Positions 36,384-49,261 of a stretch of DNA of 64,000 bases are shown here, piece by piece (positions within the stretch are counted from its first letter, which is position 1; the number at the start of each line of letters is the position of its first letter). Origin of the DNA: QHVT01 sp036399015. GTDB lineage: Bacteria; Acidobacteriota; Thermoanaerobaculia; Gp7-AA8. The stretch lies in NCBI GenBank assembly GCA_036399015.1, contig DASWNW010000036.1, forward strand, positions 1-64,000. Reading direction: 5' to 3'. A model generated the notes under the pieces. It saw only the letters and a program-made list of their open reading frames with translations. It did not search any database and was not told the DNA's origin. Made by a program: the position numbers and the translations under genes.

Positions 36384-37790
36384 ATGGAGCGTTTCACTGC
36401 GCTGATCGGGTTTTTCGGGATCCTGGCGATCGCATATCTGCTGTCGACGGATCGCAAGGCGATCAAGTGGCGCCCGGTGGTGTGGGGGCTGATTCTGCAG
36501 ATCATCGTGGCGATCTTCGTGCTCAAGGGCACCCAGATCGCCGACGCGCTGGCCGGCATCGCGCTGCCGCTGGAGCGGTGGGGCGCGGCGCTCGTCTTCA
36601 TCCTCGTCGCGATCGTGGTCAGCCAGATCGCGAAGCGCCTCCCGCCCGGCGCGCGGCGCGGACTCTGGATCGCGTTCGGCGTCTTCACGCTCTACCTCTT
36701 CCTCGCCTTCAACCTGCTGGCGTACCTGTTCGAGACGATGAAGCACGTCGTGAACAGTCTGATCGGCTACACGCAGGAGGGCTCGAAGTTCGTCTTCGGC
36801 GACCTCGGCGCGCAGAACAGCAAGCTCGGGTTCGTGTTCGCGACGCAGGTCCTGCCGACCATCATCTTCATCGCCTCGATCTTCGCCATCCTCTATTACC
36901 TCGGCGTGATGCAGCTCGTGGTGAAGTTCTTCGCCAAGCTGATGTCGCGCTTCATGGGGGCCTCGGGCGCGGAGTCGACGTCGGTCGCCGCGTCGATCTT
37001 CATGGGTCAGACCGAGGCGCCGCTGACCATCCGCCCGTTCCTGCCGGAGATGACCCGCTCGGAGCTCATGACCATCATGACGGCCGGCATGGCCCATATT
37101 TCGGGCGGGATCATGGCGGCGTACGTCCTCGTGGCGAAGGTGGACGTCATCCACCTCCTCACCGCCGTGATCATGACCGCGCCGGGCGCCATCATGATGG
37201 CCAAGATCGTCGTGCCGGAGACGGAAGTGCCGAAGACCGGCGGCGACGTGGAAGTGGTCGTGCCGCAGCAGGACGTGAACGTGATCGACGCCGCCGGCCG
37301 CGGGGCGATCGAAGGGCTGCATCTCTCGCTGAACGTGGCCGGCATGCTCATCGCGTTCATCGCGCTGGTGGCGCTGGTGAACGGCATCTTCGGCTGGACG
37401 CACGGGCAGGTGGCCTGGTTCCCGGCGAGTCTCGACGCGCTCCTCGGCTGGATCTTCGCGCCGATCGCGTGGGCCATGGGCGTCTCGTGGAAGGACACCG
37501 TCACGGTCGGCAACCTCCTCGGCACGCGCATGGTGCTGAACGAGTTCGTCGCCTTCGCGAAGCTCGGCGAGCCGGGCGTCGGCAGCTCGCTCGACCCGCG
37601 CAGCTTCGTCATCACGACGTACGCGCTGTGCGGCTTCGCGAACTTCTCGTCGATCGCCATTCAGATCGGCGGCATCGGCTCGCTCGCACCGACGCGGCGC
37701 GGCGACCTGGCGCGGCTGGGGATGCGGGCGATGCTCGCGGGGACGCTGGCGAACTTCCTGACGGCGACGATCGCGGGATTCCTGTTGTAA
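36384..37790 (+). CDS. NupC/CNT-family concentrative nucleoside transporter
   Basis: From ATG 36384 (GGAG seven bases upstream) the product is 468 residues. It has about ten membrane segments and CNT-family motifs: GQTEAPLTIRPFL and MTAGMAHISGGIMAAYV in the substrate-binding re-entrant regions, GTRMVLNEFVAF and YALCGFANFSSIAIQIGG. It imports nucleosides with Na+ or H+. Divergent pairing with purine nucleoside phosphorylase suggests shared regulation, but no operator is obvious in the 100-base gap. Confidence 0.93.
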   Translation: MERFTALIGFFGILAIAYLLSTDRKAIKWRPVVWGLILQIIVAIFVLKGTQIADALAGIALPLERWGAALVFILVAIVVSQIAKRLPPGARRGLWIAFGVFTLYLFLAFNLLAYLFETMKHVVNSLIGYTQEGSKFVFGDLGAQNSKLGFVFATQVLPTIIFIASIFAILYYLGVMQLVVKFFAKLMSRFMGASGAESTSVAASIFMGQTEAPLTIRPFLPEMTRSELMTIMTAGMAHISGGIMAAYVLVAKVDVIHLLTAVIMTAPGAIMMAKIVVPETEVPKTGGDVEVVVPQQDVNVIDAAGRGAIEGLHLSLNVAGMLIAFIALVALVNGIFGWTHGQVAWFPASLDALLGWIFAPIAWAMGVSWKDTVTVGNLLGTRMVLNEFVAFAKLGEPGVGSSLDPRSFVITTYALCGFANFSSIAIQIGGIGSLAPTRRGDLARLGMRAMLAGTLANFLTATIAGFLL

Positions 37791-37799
37791 GAGGCGTTA

Positions 37800-37890
37800 C
37801 TGGTTGCTGGTTGCTGGTTGCTCGTGACGTGTCGCGCGACTGGTCAGGCAGTGCCTCACCAGGAACAAGCAACCAGGAACCAGCAACAGT
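37800..37890. repeat. Foldback array of GGTTGCT heptamers
   Basis: Left arm about 37800-37822 holds three GGTTGCT units; right arm about 37857-37887 holds AGCAACCAGGAACCAGCAAC. The loop contains its own short stem (GGCA...TGCC). The element lies between convergent nupC and the pseudouridine synthase gene. Its layout and loop edges match 20308-20386. Confidence 0.88.
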
Positions 37891-37893
37891 CAG

Positions 37894-38838
37894 TTACCGG
37901 AGCGCCGCGACGAGCTCGCGCAGGTCTTCCGGCAGCGGCGCCTCCACCACCAGGGTCTCTCCCGTCCGTGGATGCACGAACGTCAGCCGCGCCGCGTGCA
38001 GCGCCTGCCGGGTGAACGCCTCGATGATCCGCTGCAGCTTGCGGTCAGGGATGCCGCGCCACTGCGGGCCGGAGTAGACGGGGTCGCCGACGATCGGGTG
38101 GCCGAGGTGCTTCATGTGCACGCGGATCTGATGGGTGCGGCCGGTGCGGAGGCGGCAGCGGACGACAGACGCGTAGCGGAGGCGCTCGGCGATCTCGTAG
38201 TCGGTGACGGCGCGGCGGCCGTCCTGGACGACGGCCATGCGCTTGCGGTCGCGGGGATCCCGTCCGATCGGGGCGTCGACGGTGCCGCGGTCGGTGGAGG
38301 GGGTGCCGTAGACGAGCGCGAGGTACTCCTTCCGCACGAGGTCGGTGTTCCAGTTCGCGGTCAGCTTCCGATGCGCCTCGTCGTGCTTGGCGATCAGCAT
38401 CACGCCGCTCGTGTCCTTGTCGAGGCGGTGGACGATGCCGGGACGGAGCTCGCCTCCGACGCCGCTGAGGTCCTTCACGTGAAAGAGCAGCGCGTTGACG
38501 AGGGTGTGGTCGGGGTGACCGGCGGCAGGGTGGACGACCAGGCCGGGGGGCTTGTCGATCGCGACGACGTCGGCGTCCTCGTGGAGAATGCGGAGCGGAA
38601 TCTCTTGCGATTCGACCGTCGAGGCCGCAGGATCGGGTACGTCAATCGCAACGCGCTGCCCCGCCCCCACGCGCTGCGACGCCTTGGTGGCCGGACGGCC
38701 GTCGATGCGGACGCGGCCATCGATGATGAGTTTTGCGACGGAACTGCGCGATTGAGTAGAGAGGAGGTCGCTGAGGGCACGGTCGAGGCGCTGGCCGTCC
38801 TGCTCTCCGGTGATCTCGGCCTCGAAGGTCTGGCTCAC
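37894..38838 (-). CDS. RluD-family 23S rRNA pseudouridine synthase
   Basis: From GTG 38838 the product is 314 residues. It has an S4 RNA-binding domain (about 15-75: QRLDRALSDLL, SRSSVAKLIIDGRV) and a catalytic domain with HRLDKDTSG (Asp140), the essential aspartate of RluA/RluD enzymes, then RTGRTHQIRVHMKHLGHPI. It isomerises uridines in 23S rRNA (helix 69 for RluD itself). The start is uncertain because no Shine-Dalgarno is visible; upstream in-frame starts also exist. Confidence 0.88.
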   Translation of the reverse strand: MSQTFEAEITGEQDGQRLDRALSDLLSTQSRSSVAKLIIDGRVRIDGRPATKASQRVGAGQRVAIDVPDPAASTVESQEIPLRILHEDADVVAIDKPPGLVVHPAAGHPDHTLVNALLFHVKDLSGVGGELRPGIVHRLDKDTSGVMLIAKHDEAHRKLTANWNTDLVRKEYLALVYGTPSTDRGTVDAPIGRDPRDRKRMAVVQDGRRAVTDYEIAERLRYASVVRCRLRTGRTHQIRVHMKHLGHPIVGDPVYSGPQWRGIPDRKLQRIIEAFTRQALHAARLTFVHPRTGETLVVEAPLPEDLRELVAALR

Positions 38839-39003
38839 GAGAGAAAGTATATGAAGGAGGGGAAGCGACGGTTCGGCGGTACGAATCGTATGTGTTCGGT
38901 GACAAAGGTTGTCGCGCACGGGGCAGGGTTCGGTTTAGAATGCGCAGGCAGCATATCCAGATAAGTAGTTGGACCAAATCACGTCGGTGTTAAAGGGGAG
39001 AAT

Positions 39004-40020
39004 ATGTTCATGAAAAAACTCACAGTCGCGGCGGCCATGGTGCTGATTGCGGCCACCGCGTCGGCGAGCAATTTCCGCGGCGCAGATCAGGTGTACGTTC
39101 CGATCGCCGGTCACGTTCAGGGTGCCACCGGTACGTTCGTGACGGACGTCTACATCTCGAATCTTTCGAGCGACCCCGTCAGCGTCTCGGTCATCTTCCA
39201 GGAGCGCCGCCCGGACCTTCCGCCGGATGGCACCGTCGGCCGTGAGTTCGCGAACGCGATCACGCTCCGTCCGTTCGAGCGCAAGCAGTACCTCGACTTC
39301 TTCGTCTCCGCGCTCAACATCAACACCGCGGTCGTCGGCCAGCTCATCTTCAACGGCTGCCGCCAGAACCAGAACTGCGGCCCCGAGACGCAGGACATCA
39401 ACGGCGTCAGCCCGCACTTCCGTCCGATCAGCGTCGAGACGCGCACCTACCAGGTGCTGCCGAGCCGCCCGGGTGAGACCACCGGCCAGCTCCTGAGCGG
39501 CTACCCCTGGTACAGCTTCGTCAGCCAGCGCCAGTCGAACGTCGACCTCGACGAGGTCTTCATCACCGGCATCACCTTCACCGGCGGCCCGGGACAGCTC
39601 GGCACCTACCGCACCAACCTCGGCTTCGTGAACGCCTCCCAGTACTCCTCGACCACGATCGTGGCCCGTCTGTACAAGGAGACGCTCGACACGTTCGTCC
39701 AGGAGGCGCGCATCCGCCTGTCCCCGCTCGGCAACGTCTCCGGCGGTCTCGACGGCTGGTTCCCCGGCGTCGCGCAGGGCAGCAACTACTTCGTGATCGT
39801 CTCCCAGACGGAGACCACGCCGTTCGGCACGCCGCCCGCGGGCTGCGAAGACGGTTGCCCGGCCTTCATCACCTACGGCTCGGTGCTGGACAACGTCTCC
39901 GGCGACGCGACCACCCTCGAGGCGCAGTACCTCCGCGAGCTCGACTCGGATGCGATCGACGAGATCTTCCCGCTCCAGTCCGGCAAGCGCAGCGTGCGCC
40001 GCTCGGTCCGCAGCCGCTAG
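39004..40020 (+). CDS. Secreted protein of unknown function
   Basis: This 338-residue protein has a clear signal peptide (MKKLTVAAAMVLIAATASA, cleaved before SNFRG). ATG 39010 is an alternative start better spaced from AAGGGGAG. The mature part looks all-beta: AGHVQGATGTFVTDVYISNLSS, two Cys pairs (CRQNQNC and CEDGC) and an Arg-rich C-terminus (KRSVRRSVRSR). Codons are strongly biased to C-ending forms, consistent with high expression. It is followed by a terminator. Similar all-beta secreted proteins of unknown role occur in soil Acidobacteria, but I cannot name a family. Confidence 0.65.
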   Translation: MFMKKLTVAAAMVLIAATASASNFRGADQVYVPIAGHVQGATGTFVTDVYISNLSSDPVSVSVIFQERRPDLPPDGTVGREFANAITLRPFERKQYLDFFVSALNINTAVVGQLIFNGCRQNQNCGPETQDINGVSPHFRPISVETRTYQVLPSRPGETTGQLLSGYPWYSFVSQRQSNVDLDEVFITGITFTGGPGQLGTYRTNLGFVNASQYSSTTIVARLYKETLDTFVQEARIRLSPLGNVSGGLDGWFPGVAQGSNYFVIVSQTETTPFGTPPAGCEDGCPAFITYGSVLDNVSGDATTLEAQYLRELDSDAIDEIFPLQSGKRSVRRSVRSR

Positions 40021-40043
40021 TCCCAAATCGCTTTTTGACGCTT

Positions 40044-40071
40044 GAAAGCCGCGCCGCAAGGCGCGGCTTTC
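40044..40071 (+). terminator. Hairpin terminator after the secreted-protein gene
   Basis: A perfect 12-bp stem GAAAGCCGCGCC/GGCGCGGCTTTC is closed by a GCAA tetraloop. The U-tract is weak (CACGTTTGGG), so it may act as a transcript-end stabiliser as well as a terminator. Confidence 0.7.
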
Positions 40072-40100
40072 ACGTTTGGGAAGGTACGCTCAGGCTCCGG

Positions 40101-40838
40101 ATGGAGATGGAGACGCCTCGTACCCGCCGCGTCCAGCGCGTTCACCTGGGGCAGCCGCTCGTGGCGCGCCTCGGCTCGACCGGCGTCGTCCTCGTCGACG
40201 TCAGCATCCTCGGCGCGCGCGTCGAGCATCACGTCCCGCTCGCCGCCGGCGCCTTCACCCGCCTCACCTTCGACTGGGACGGGCGTCCTCTCGTCCTCGA
40301 CTGCCGGATCGTCCGCTCGCGCCTGGAGCGCTTCTCGGTCGGCGCCGACGGGCTGACGGTCTACCACTCCGGCCTCGAGTTCGAGAACGTCGCCCCCGAC
40401 GCGAGGGCGCGACTCAAGGAGATGATCGGCGGCTTCATCTCCCGCGCGCTCGAGGAGCAGAAGCTGAACGCGCGCGGGGTCCTGCCGCAGCACGACGCGG
40501 CGAAGATGCCGATCTTCCGCTTCGGCGGGCAGCTCACCGCGAACGCGAAGGACAAGGAGCTCGGCGCGCCGCTCCTGCCGACGTCACGGGTGGCGAAGGA
40601 GACCGGCTACGTCTGCTACGCGCTCGACAACAACCAGTGGCGGCGCAAGCGGACGCACGATCCGGGGCAGCCGGCGATCGGATTCACGATCTCGGCGGAC
40701 GAAGACCACACCCAGGCCGAGCTGCTGTGCGACGCCTACCGGCGCTCCGATCCCGAGGGGCGGAGGCTGATCCAGCTCTTCGCGCAGATGAGCATCGTGG
40801 AAGGCGAGGGAACTGTCGCAGGACGTTTTGACCCGTGA
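40101..40838 (+). CDS. PilZ-domain protein
   Basis: From ATG 40101 the product is 245 residues. The N-terminal part (about 5-105) fits a PilZ domain: RRVQRVHLGQPLVARLG, then VDVSILGARVEHHVPL. PilZ domains bind c-di-GMP through an RxxxR and D/NxSxxG pair; here RRVQR and DVSILG match well. The C-terminal half (about 120-245) is not recognised. It could act downstream of the HD-GYP protein at the window's left edge, but there is no direct link. Confidence 0.72.
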   Translation: MEMETPRTRRVQRVHLGQPLVARLGSTGVVLVDVSILGARVEHHVPLAAGAFTRLTFDWDGRPLVLDCRIVRSRLERFSVGADGLTVYHSGLEFENVAPDARARLKEMIGGFISRALEEQKLNARGVLPQHDAAKMPIFRFGGQLTANAKDKELGAPLLPTSRVAKETGYVCYALDNNQWRRKRTHDPGQPAIGFTISADEDHTQAELLCDAYRRSDPEGRRLIQLFAQMSIVEGEGTVAGRFDP

Positions 40839-40865
40839 GCGGATGACGCCGGTAGCATCGCCGGC

Positions 40866-41918
40866 GTGAAGTACCTCGCGGTCCTCCTCTTCGCCCTCAC
40901 CGCCCTTGGCGACGACGTCGCCACCGCTCGCGCCGCCTCCGACGCCCGCCCGCAGCATCCGACGCTGCTGGTGAAGCTGGCCGTCGCCCTCGCGGCGAAC
41001 GGGCAGCACGACGAGGCGGTGGCGGTGCTCGAGCGCGTCGCCTCGATGGGCTTCGTCTACTCGCTGAAGGAGCCGGAGCTCGACCCGGTCCGAGCGCGGG
41101 TGGCGGAGAAGTTCGCGGCCAACGCGCGGCCGATCGGCTCAGCGACGTCCGAGCTGACGGTGCCGCGCAGGGGGATGATCCCCGAGGGGCTGGCGTACGA
41201 CGGCCGGCGGTTCTACGTGAGCAGCGTGCGCCTCAAGACGATCTTCGCGGACGGCCGGCCGTTCGCCGAATTGCCGACGCCGGTCTACGGCATGGCGTTC
41301 GGGAAAACTCTCTGGGTGGCGGGCGAGACGGCGGTGTACGAGCTCGACGCGCGGAGCGGGCGCCTGCTGCGGACGCTGACGGCGCCGGGCGACCATCAGT
41401 TCGGCGACGTCGCCATCGCGCCGGACGGCCACGTCTTCGTCAGCGACAGCAAGGGAACGCAGCTCTACCACGTCGAAGGGGGCGCGCTGGTGCCGTTCCT
41501 GACTGGACCGTTCCGCTCGCTGCAGGGCGTCGCGCCGATGGGGGAGAAGCTGTACGTCGCCGACTACTCGCACGGCCTCTTCGCGATCGACCGCCGCACC
41601 CGCGACCTCGTCGCCATCAAAGTCCCGTCAAACGTCTCTCTTCTGGGGGTCGATGGCCTTTATGCGGCCGGGCCGCGAACGCTCGTCGCGACGCAGAACG
41701 GGACGAGCCCGAACCGGGTTCTGGCGATCCGGCTGGCGCGCGGCGGGCTGGCGGTGGAGTCGGTCGAAACGCTGCTCGCGAACGACCCCCGGATGACCGA
41801 TCCGACGCTGGGCGTCGTGGCCCGTAACCGCTTTTTCTTCAACGCGAACGGCCAGTGGGAAGAGAAGGACCCCGCGCGGCAGTTGGAGGCGCAGGTGCTC
41901 TCCGTTCCGATCCCGTGA
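40866..41918 (+). CDS. Secreted beta-propeller protein (SMP-30/NHL-like)
   Basis: From GTG 40866 the product is 350 residues. A short signal-like start (KYLAVLLFALTALG) and a tetratricopeptide-like helical pair (about 28-65: HPTLLVKLAVALAANGQHDEAVAVLERVASMGF) precede blades of a beta-propeller (about 95-345: IPEGLAYDGRRFYVSS, FGDVAIAPDGHVFVSDS, GEKLYVADYSHGLFAIDRRT). These propellers bind ligands or act as lactonases; the metal-site residues of SMP-30 are not clear here. Function unknown. Confidence 0.65.
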   Translation: MKYLAVLLFALTALGDDVATARAASDARPQHPTLLVKLAVALAANGQHDEAVAVLERVASMGFVYSLKEPELDPVRARVAEKFAANARPIGSATSELTVPRRGMIPEGLAYDGRRFYVSSVRLKTIFADGRPFAELPTPVYGMAFGKTLWVAGETAVYELDARSGRLLRTLTAPGDHQFGDVAIAPDGHVFVSDSKGTQLYHVEGGALVPFLTGPFRSLQGVAPMGEKLYVADYSHGLFAIDRRTRDLVAIKVPSNVSLLGVDGLYAAGPRTLVATQNGTSPNRVLAIRLARGGLAVESVETLLANDPRMTDPTLGVVARNRFFFNANGQWEEKDPARQLEAQVLSVPIP

Positions 41919-41947
41919 AAGCGGAATCGGCGCAGAGCGTCACCGCG

Positions 41948-41977
41948 TTGTAACGCCCCGATGTGATGTGTTAATAT
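41948..41977 (+). promoter_or_regulatory. Putative sigma-70 promoter for the rimP-nusA-infB operon
   Basis: TTGTAA (41948-41953) and TAATAT (41972-41977) are separated by 18 bases. This is a notably AT-rich stretch in a high-GC window, located 68 bases before the rimP start. Transcription would begin near 41984, just upstream of the hairpin at 42006. Confidence 0.6.
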
Positions 41978-42005
41978 TCGTCGGCTTTCGAGCAGCACCC
42001 TTTCG

Positions 42006-42031
42006 AAAGCGGCCGATCGGCCGCTTTTTTT
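42006..42031 (+). terminator. Intrinsic terminator in the rimP leader (terminator or attenuator)
   Basis: The perfect palindrome AAAGCGGCC-GATC-GGCCGCTTT is followed by T residues to 42031. It lies downstream of the putative promoter and only 15 bases before the rimP ATG, so it could end the upstream gene's transcript or attenuate the operon. Confidence 0.8.
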
Positions 42032-42045
42032 GTTCTAGAGAGAAA

Positions 42046-42516
42046 ATGAGCATTGGGCTTCCTGAACAGGTCGAAACTCAGATCCAGCGGATTGTCGAAT
42101 CCGAGGGGTTGGAGCTCGTCCACATCGATTACCGCCGCCAGGGGCGTTCGTTCCTGCTGCGGGTGGACATCGACAAGGAAGGTGGGGTCAACATCGACGA
42201 CTGCCAGTTGATCTCACAGCAGATCTCGACCTGGCTGGATGTCGAGGACCCGATCCCGGCGGAGTACGAGCTGCAGGTTTCGTCGCCGGGGCTCGATCGC
42301 AGGTTTTACCGGAATTCCGATTACGAGAAGTTCCTCGGCCGGCTCGTTCGCGTCAAGACGGGCAAGGCCATCCGCGGTCTGCACGTGATCGTCGGACGCC
42401 TCAAGGAGTTCGACGGCACGACGGTGGTCGTGACCGACCCGGTGATGAAGAAGGACGCGGACTACGCGATCCCTCTCGCCGACATCAAGGAAACGCGTTT
42501 GGAAGTGGAGATCTGA
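42046..42516 (+). CDS. rimP: Ribosome maturation factor RimP
   Basis: From ATG 42046 the product is 156 residues, normal for RimP. N-terminal alpha/beta domain (about 5-80: LPEQVETQIQRIVESEGLELVHIDYRR, DDCQLISQQISTWLD) and C-terminal SH3-like domain (YELQVSSPGLDRRF). It assists 30S subunit assembly. First gene of the conserved rimP-nusA-infB cluster; nusA starts five bases after its stop. Confidence 0.94.
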   Translation: MSIGLPEQVETQIQRIVESEGLELVHIDYRRQGRSFLLRVDIDKEGGVNIDDCQLISQQISTWLDVEDPIPAEYELQVSSPGLDRRFYRNSDYEKFLGRLVRVKTGKAIRGLHVIVGRLKEFDGTTVVVTDPVMKKDADYAIPLADIKETRLEVEI

Positions 42517-42521
42517 GCTAG

Positions 42522-44123
<1,602 letters not shown>

Positions 44124-44180
44124 AATCAATGTAAGCCCACGGCTCAGGCGTCACGGCAGGAACAGTCCCAAGGAGATTGA

Positions 44181-47210
<3,030 letters not shown>

Positions 47211-47213
47211 GCG

Positions 47214-47522
47214 ATGGTCGTCGCCGTTGCGCTCTTCGAGATCCACATCGAGTACGCCCAGTCGCTGAAAGACAAGAGGGCGGTCGTGAAGTCCCTTCGC
47301 GACCGCCTTCGCAACACCTTCCACATCTCCGCCAACGAGGTCGCGCTGCACGACGTGCATCAGCGCGCCCGGCTGGCGATCTCGTTCATCGCCGACCGCC
47401 ACGACTCGGCAGACTCATTGCTGGACAAGGTCCAGAACTACGTCGAGTCGCACGGAAACGCGGTGCTGGCAGGCTGGACGAGCGAGAAACTCGACTTCGA
47501 TGAGGATGCGTCGCTGACATGA
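47214..47522 (+). CDS. DUF503 (YlxP-like) protein
   Basis: The 102-residue protein matches the DUF503 pattern: VVAVALFEIHIEYAQSLKDKR, then VVKSLRDRLRN and VALHDVHQRARLAISFI. The gene lies between infB (three-base gap) and rbfA (four-base overlap), its usual place in Gram-positive and Acidobacterial genomes. Its biochemical role is unknown; genetic context points to ribosome assembly. Confidence 0.9.
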   Translation: MVVAVALFEIHIEYAQSLKDKRAVVKSLRDRLRNTFHISANEVALHDVHQRARLAISFIADRHDSADSLLDKVQNYVESHGNAVLAGWTSEKLDFDEDASLT

Positions 47523-47920
47523 AGAAAACACGCAGGACGTCCCGGGTCGGGGAGAACGTGCGCGACGCGCTCGTGCAGGTGCTCCGCAGCGACCTCCGCG
47601 ACTTCGACCTCGGCTGGTCGTCGATCAGCGAGGTGGAGGTGAGCCCCGACCTTCACTACGCCAAGGTCTACATCACCGGGCTGAAGGAAGACGACACGAA
47701 AGAGACGGTCGAGGAACTGCGCCGCCTCGCCGGTCAGGCGCGCCACCACCTCGCGAAACGCATCAAGCTCCGCTACACGCCGGAGCTCGACTTCCGCTAC
47801 GACGAGACGGCCATGCGCGCGCTGCGGGTCGAGACGATCCTGCGCGAGGTGTTGCCGCCGGAGGAGAAGAGAGAGGCGGCCGAGGGCGAGACGGGCGACG
47901 ACGAGTCTAAGGACGAATGA
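47519..47920 (+). CDS. rbfA: Ribosome-binding factor RbfA
   Basis: The 133-residue protein has the RbfA type II KH fold: RTSRVGENVRDALVQVLRSDL, ISEVEVSPDLHYAKVYITG, RIKLRYTPELDFRYDET. An acidic tail of about 20 residues follows. It matures the 30S subunit at the 16S rRNA 5' end. Its ATG overlaps the DUF503 stop, and its 3' end overlaps the convergent orn gene by 14 bases. Confidence 0.94.
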   Translation: MKKTRRTSRVGENVRDALVQVLRSDLRDFDLGWSSISEVEVSPDLHYAKVYITGLKEDDTKETVEELRRLAGQARHHLAKRIKLRYTPELDFRYDETAMRALRVETILREVLPPEEKREAAEGETGDDESKDE

Positions 47921-48464
47921 AGACCGTCTCGCGGTAGTACTGCAGCTCCGCGATCGACTCCTCGATGTCGTCGAGCGCGCGGTGGAGCTCCTTCTTGTCC
48001 GGCGACTTGTACTTGCCGCCGTACCACTCCGTCACCAGCAGCTTGATCGAGCTGACGTCGACGACCTTGTAGTGCAGGAAGTCGTGCAGCTTCGGCATGT
48101 ACTTCACCAGGAACCGCTTGTCCTGGCCGATGGAGTTGCCGCAGAGGGGAGCGCTCTGGGCGTAGCACCAGCGCTTCACGAATTTCAGCGTCTCCGCCTC
48201 CGCCTCGGCCAGCGGCACCCCTTCGTCCCGGATGCGGTCGAGCAGGCCGCTCTTCTTGTGCGTGCGTCGGTTCCAGGCATCCATGGCGTCGAGCTTCGCC
48301 TGCGGCTGGCGGATCGCGAAGACGGGCCCGCGCGCGACGATCTCGAGGTCGTAGTTGGTGATGATCGTGGCGATCTCGATCAGCACGTTCGTCTCCGGGT
48401 CGAGCCCCGTCATCTCGCAGTCGATCCAGACGAGGTGCTTCTTGCTCTTCTTCGCGGCGGCCAT
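47907..48464 (-). CDS. orn: Oligoribonuclease
   Basis: From ATG 48464 the product is 185 residues, typical for Orn. DEDDh exonuclease motifs: WIDCEMTGLD (Asp15, Glu17), GNSIGQDKRFL and HRALDDIEESIAELQYY. It degrades nanoRNAs, including pGpG from c-di-GMP turnover, which would complement the HD-GYP protein in this window. The gene is inserted against the direction of the rbfA-truB cluster. Confidence 0.95.
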   Translation of the reverse strand: MAAAKKSKKHLVWIDCEMTGLDPETNVLIEIATIITNYDLEIVARGPVFAIRQPQAKLDAMDAWNRRTHKKSGLLDRIRDEGVPLAEAEAETLKFVKRWCYAQSAPLCGNSIGQDKRFLVKYMPKLHDFLHYKVVDVSSIKLLVTEWYGGKYKSPDKKELHRALDDIEESIAELQYYRETVFIRP

Positions 48465-48479
48465 GGTGCGGGATTCTAG

Positions 48480-48565
48480 TCGCAGAGTCTCAGAGTCGCA
48501 GAGTCGCAGAGCAATGCGGTGATGCCGAGCCTCTCTGAGACTTTGAGACTCTGCGACTCTGCGAC
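48480..48565. repeat. Foldback array of 8-bp units (GTCKCAGA), same family as 7319-7493
   Basis: Four tandem octamers on the left (48480-48511) face four inverted octamers on the right (48534-48565) around a 22-base loop. Like the 7319 array it fills a divergent intergenic gap, here between orn and the methyltransferase gene. Confidence 0.92.
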
Positions 48566-48579
48566 TATCCTCGCCCCCG

Positions 48580-49173
48580 ATGTCGTCCGACCTGTTCACG
48601 CAGCCGAAGGGCCTCAGCGGCAGCCTCTCCGGGTTCGTGAAGGGCTTCCGCATCCGCGCCGCCGTCGCCGAGCTGGGGGAGGCCCGCTCGGTGCTCGACC
48701 TCGGCTGCGGCCTCTGCGAGCTGATCGCGGTTCTGCCGGACGAGATCGAATACACCGGCGTCGAGCGCGACCAGTGGATGTACGACCGCGCCTGCACGCT
48801 CTTCCCCCCCTACCGGTTCCACCGCGGCGACATCGAGGAGACCGCCTTCGTCCTCGACGCGCAGGTCGACGCGATTTTCCTCCTCGCCGTCTGGGAGCAC
48901 CTCCACGATCCCGCCGCGCTGCTGGAGAAGGCGCGCCGGTGGATCAAGCCCGGCGGCCGCTTCATCGCCACGACGCCCGCGCCCGCCGCGCACCAGGTCC
49001 TCGAGCTCGGCTCGAGGCTCGGCCTCCTCTCCCGCCACGCCGACGAGGAGCACGAGAAGCTCTGGAGCTTCGGGGAGATCGAGGAGATCGCCCGCCGCAC
49101 CGGCTGGCGGATGATCCGCCGCAAGCGCTTCCTCCTCGGCGCCAACCAGTTGTTCGTGCTGCAGCCGGCGTAA
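48580..49173 (+). CDS. Class I SAM-dependent methyltransferase
   Basis: The 197-residue protein has a Rossmann-type methyltransferase core: motif I VLDLGCGLCELIA (about 38-50), acidic loop GVERDQ, HRGDIEETAF, and motif IV/post-I region DAIFLLAVWEHLHDP. It resembles small-molecule or glycolipid methyltransferases of the UbiE/Methyltransf_11 type. Substrate unknown. It is transcribed towards the TetR-controlled operon but ends just before that operon's operators. Confidence 0.85.
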   Translation: MSSDLFTQPKGLSGSLSGFVKGFRIRAAVAELGEARSVLDLGCGLCELIAVLPDEIEYTGVERDQWMYDRACTLFPPYRFHRGDIEETAFVLDAQVDAIFLLAVWEHLHDPAALLEKARRWIKPGGRFIATTPAPAAHQVLELGSRLGLLSRHADEEHEKLWSFGEIEEIARRTGWRMIRRKRFLLGANQLFVLQPA

Positions 49174-49244
49174 TTTCGAACACGTTCAAAAATCTCCTTG
49201 ACGCGCGCGCGATCGCGACCTACCTTTGAATTGAACGCGTTCAA
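49174..49244 (+). promoter_or_regulatory. Promoter with two TetR-type operators
   Basis: The perfect palindrome TTGAACGCGTTCAA (49231-49244) and a diverged copy TCGAACACGTTCAA (about 49176-49189) flank a promoter with TTGACG (49198-49203), a 17-base spacer and TACCTT (49221-49226). The TetR gene is the third gene of the operon, so autoregulation is likely. AGGAGG follows, five bases before ATG 49262. Confidence 0.78.
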
Positions 49245-49261
49245 ATACGAAGGAGGACGCA

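Noticed and set aside
40044..40071. Member of the REP-like family
   Set aside because: The stem (GAAAGCCGCGCC) and GCAA loop do not share the GGGCTCTCAGCCC core or the CTCTGGAG flank. It is better read as a terminator.
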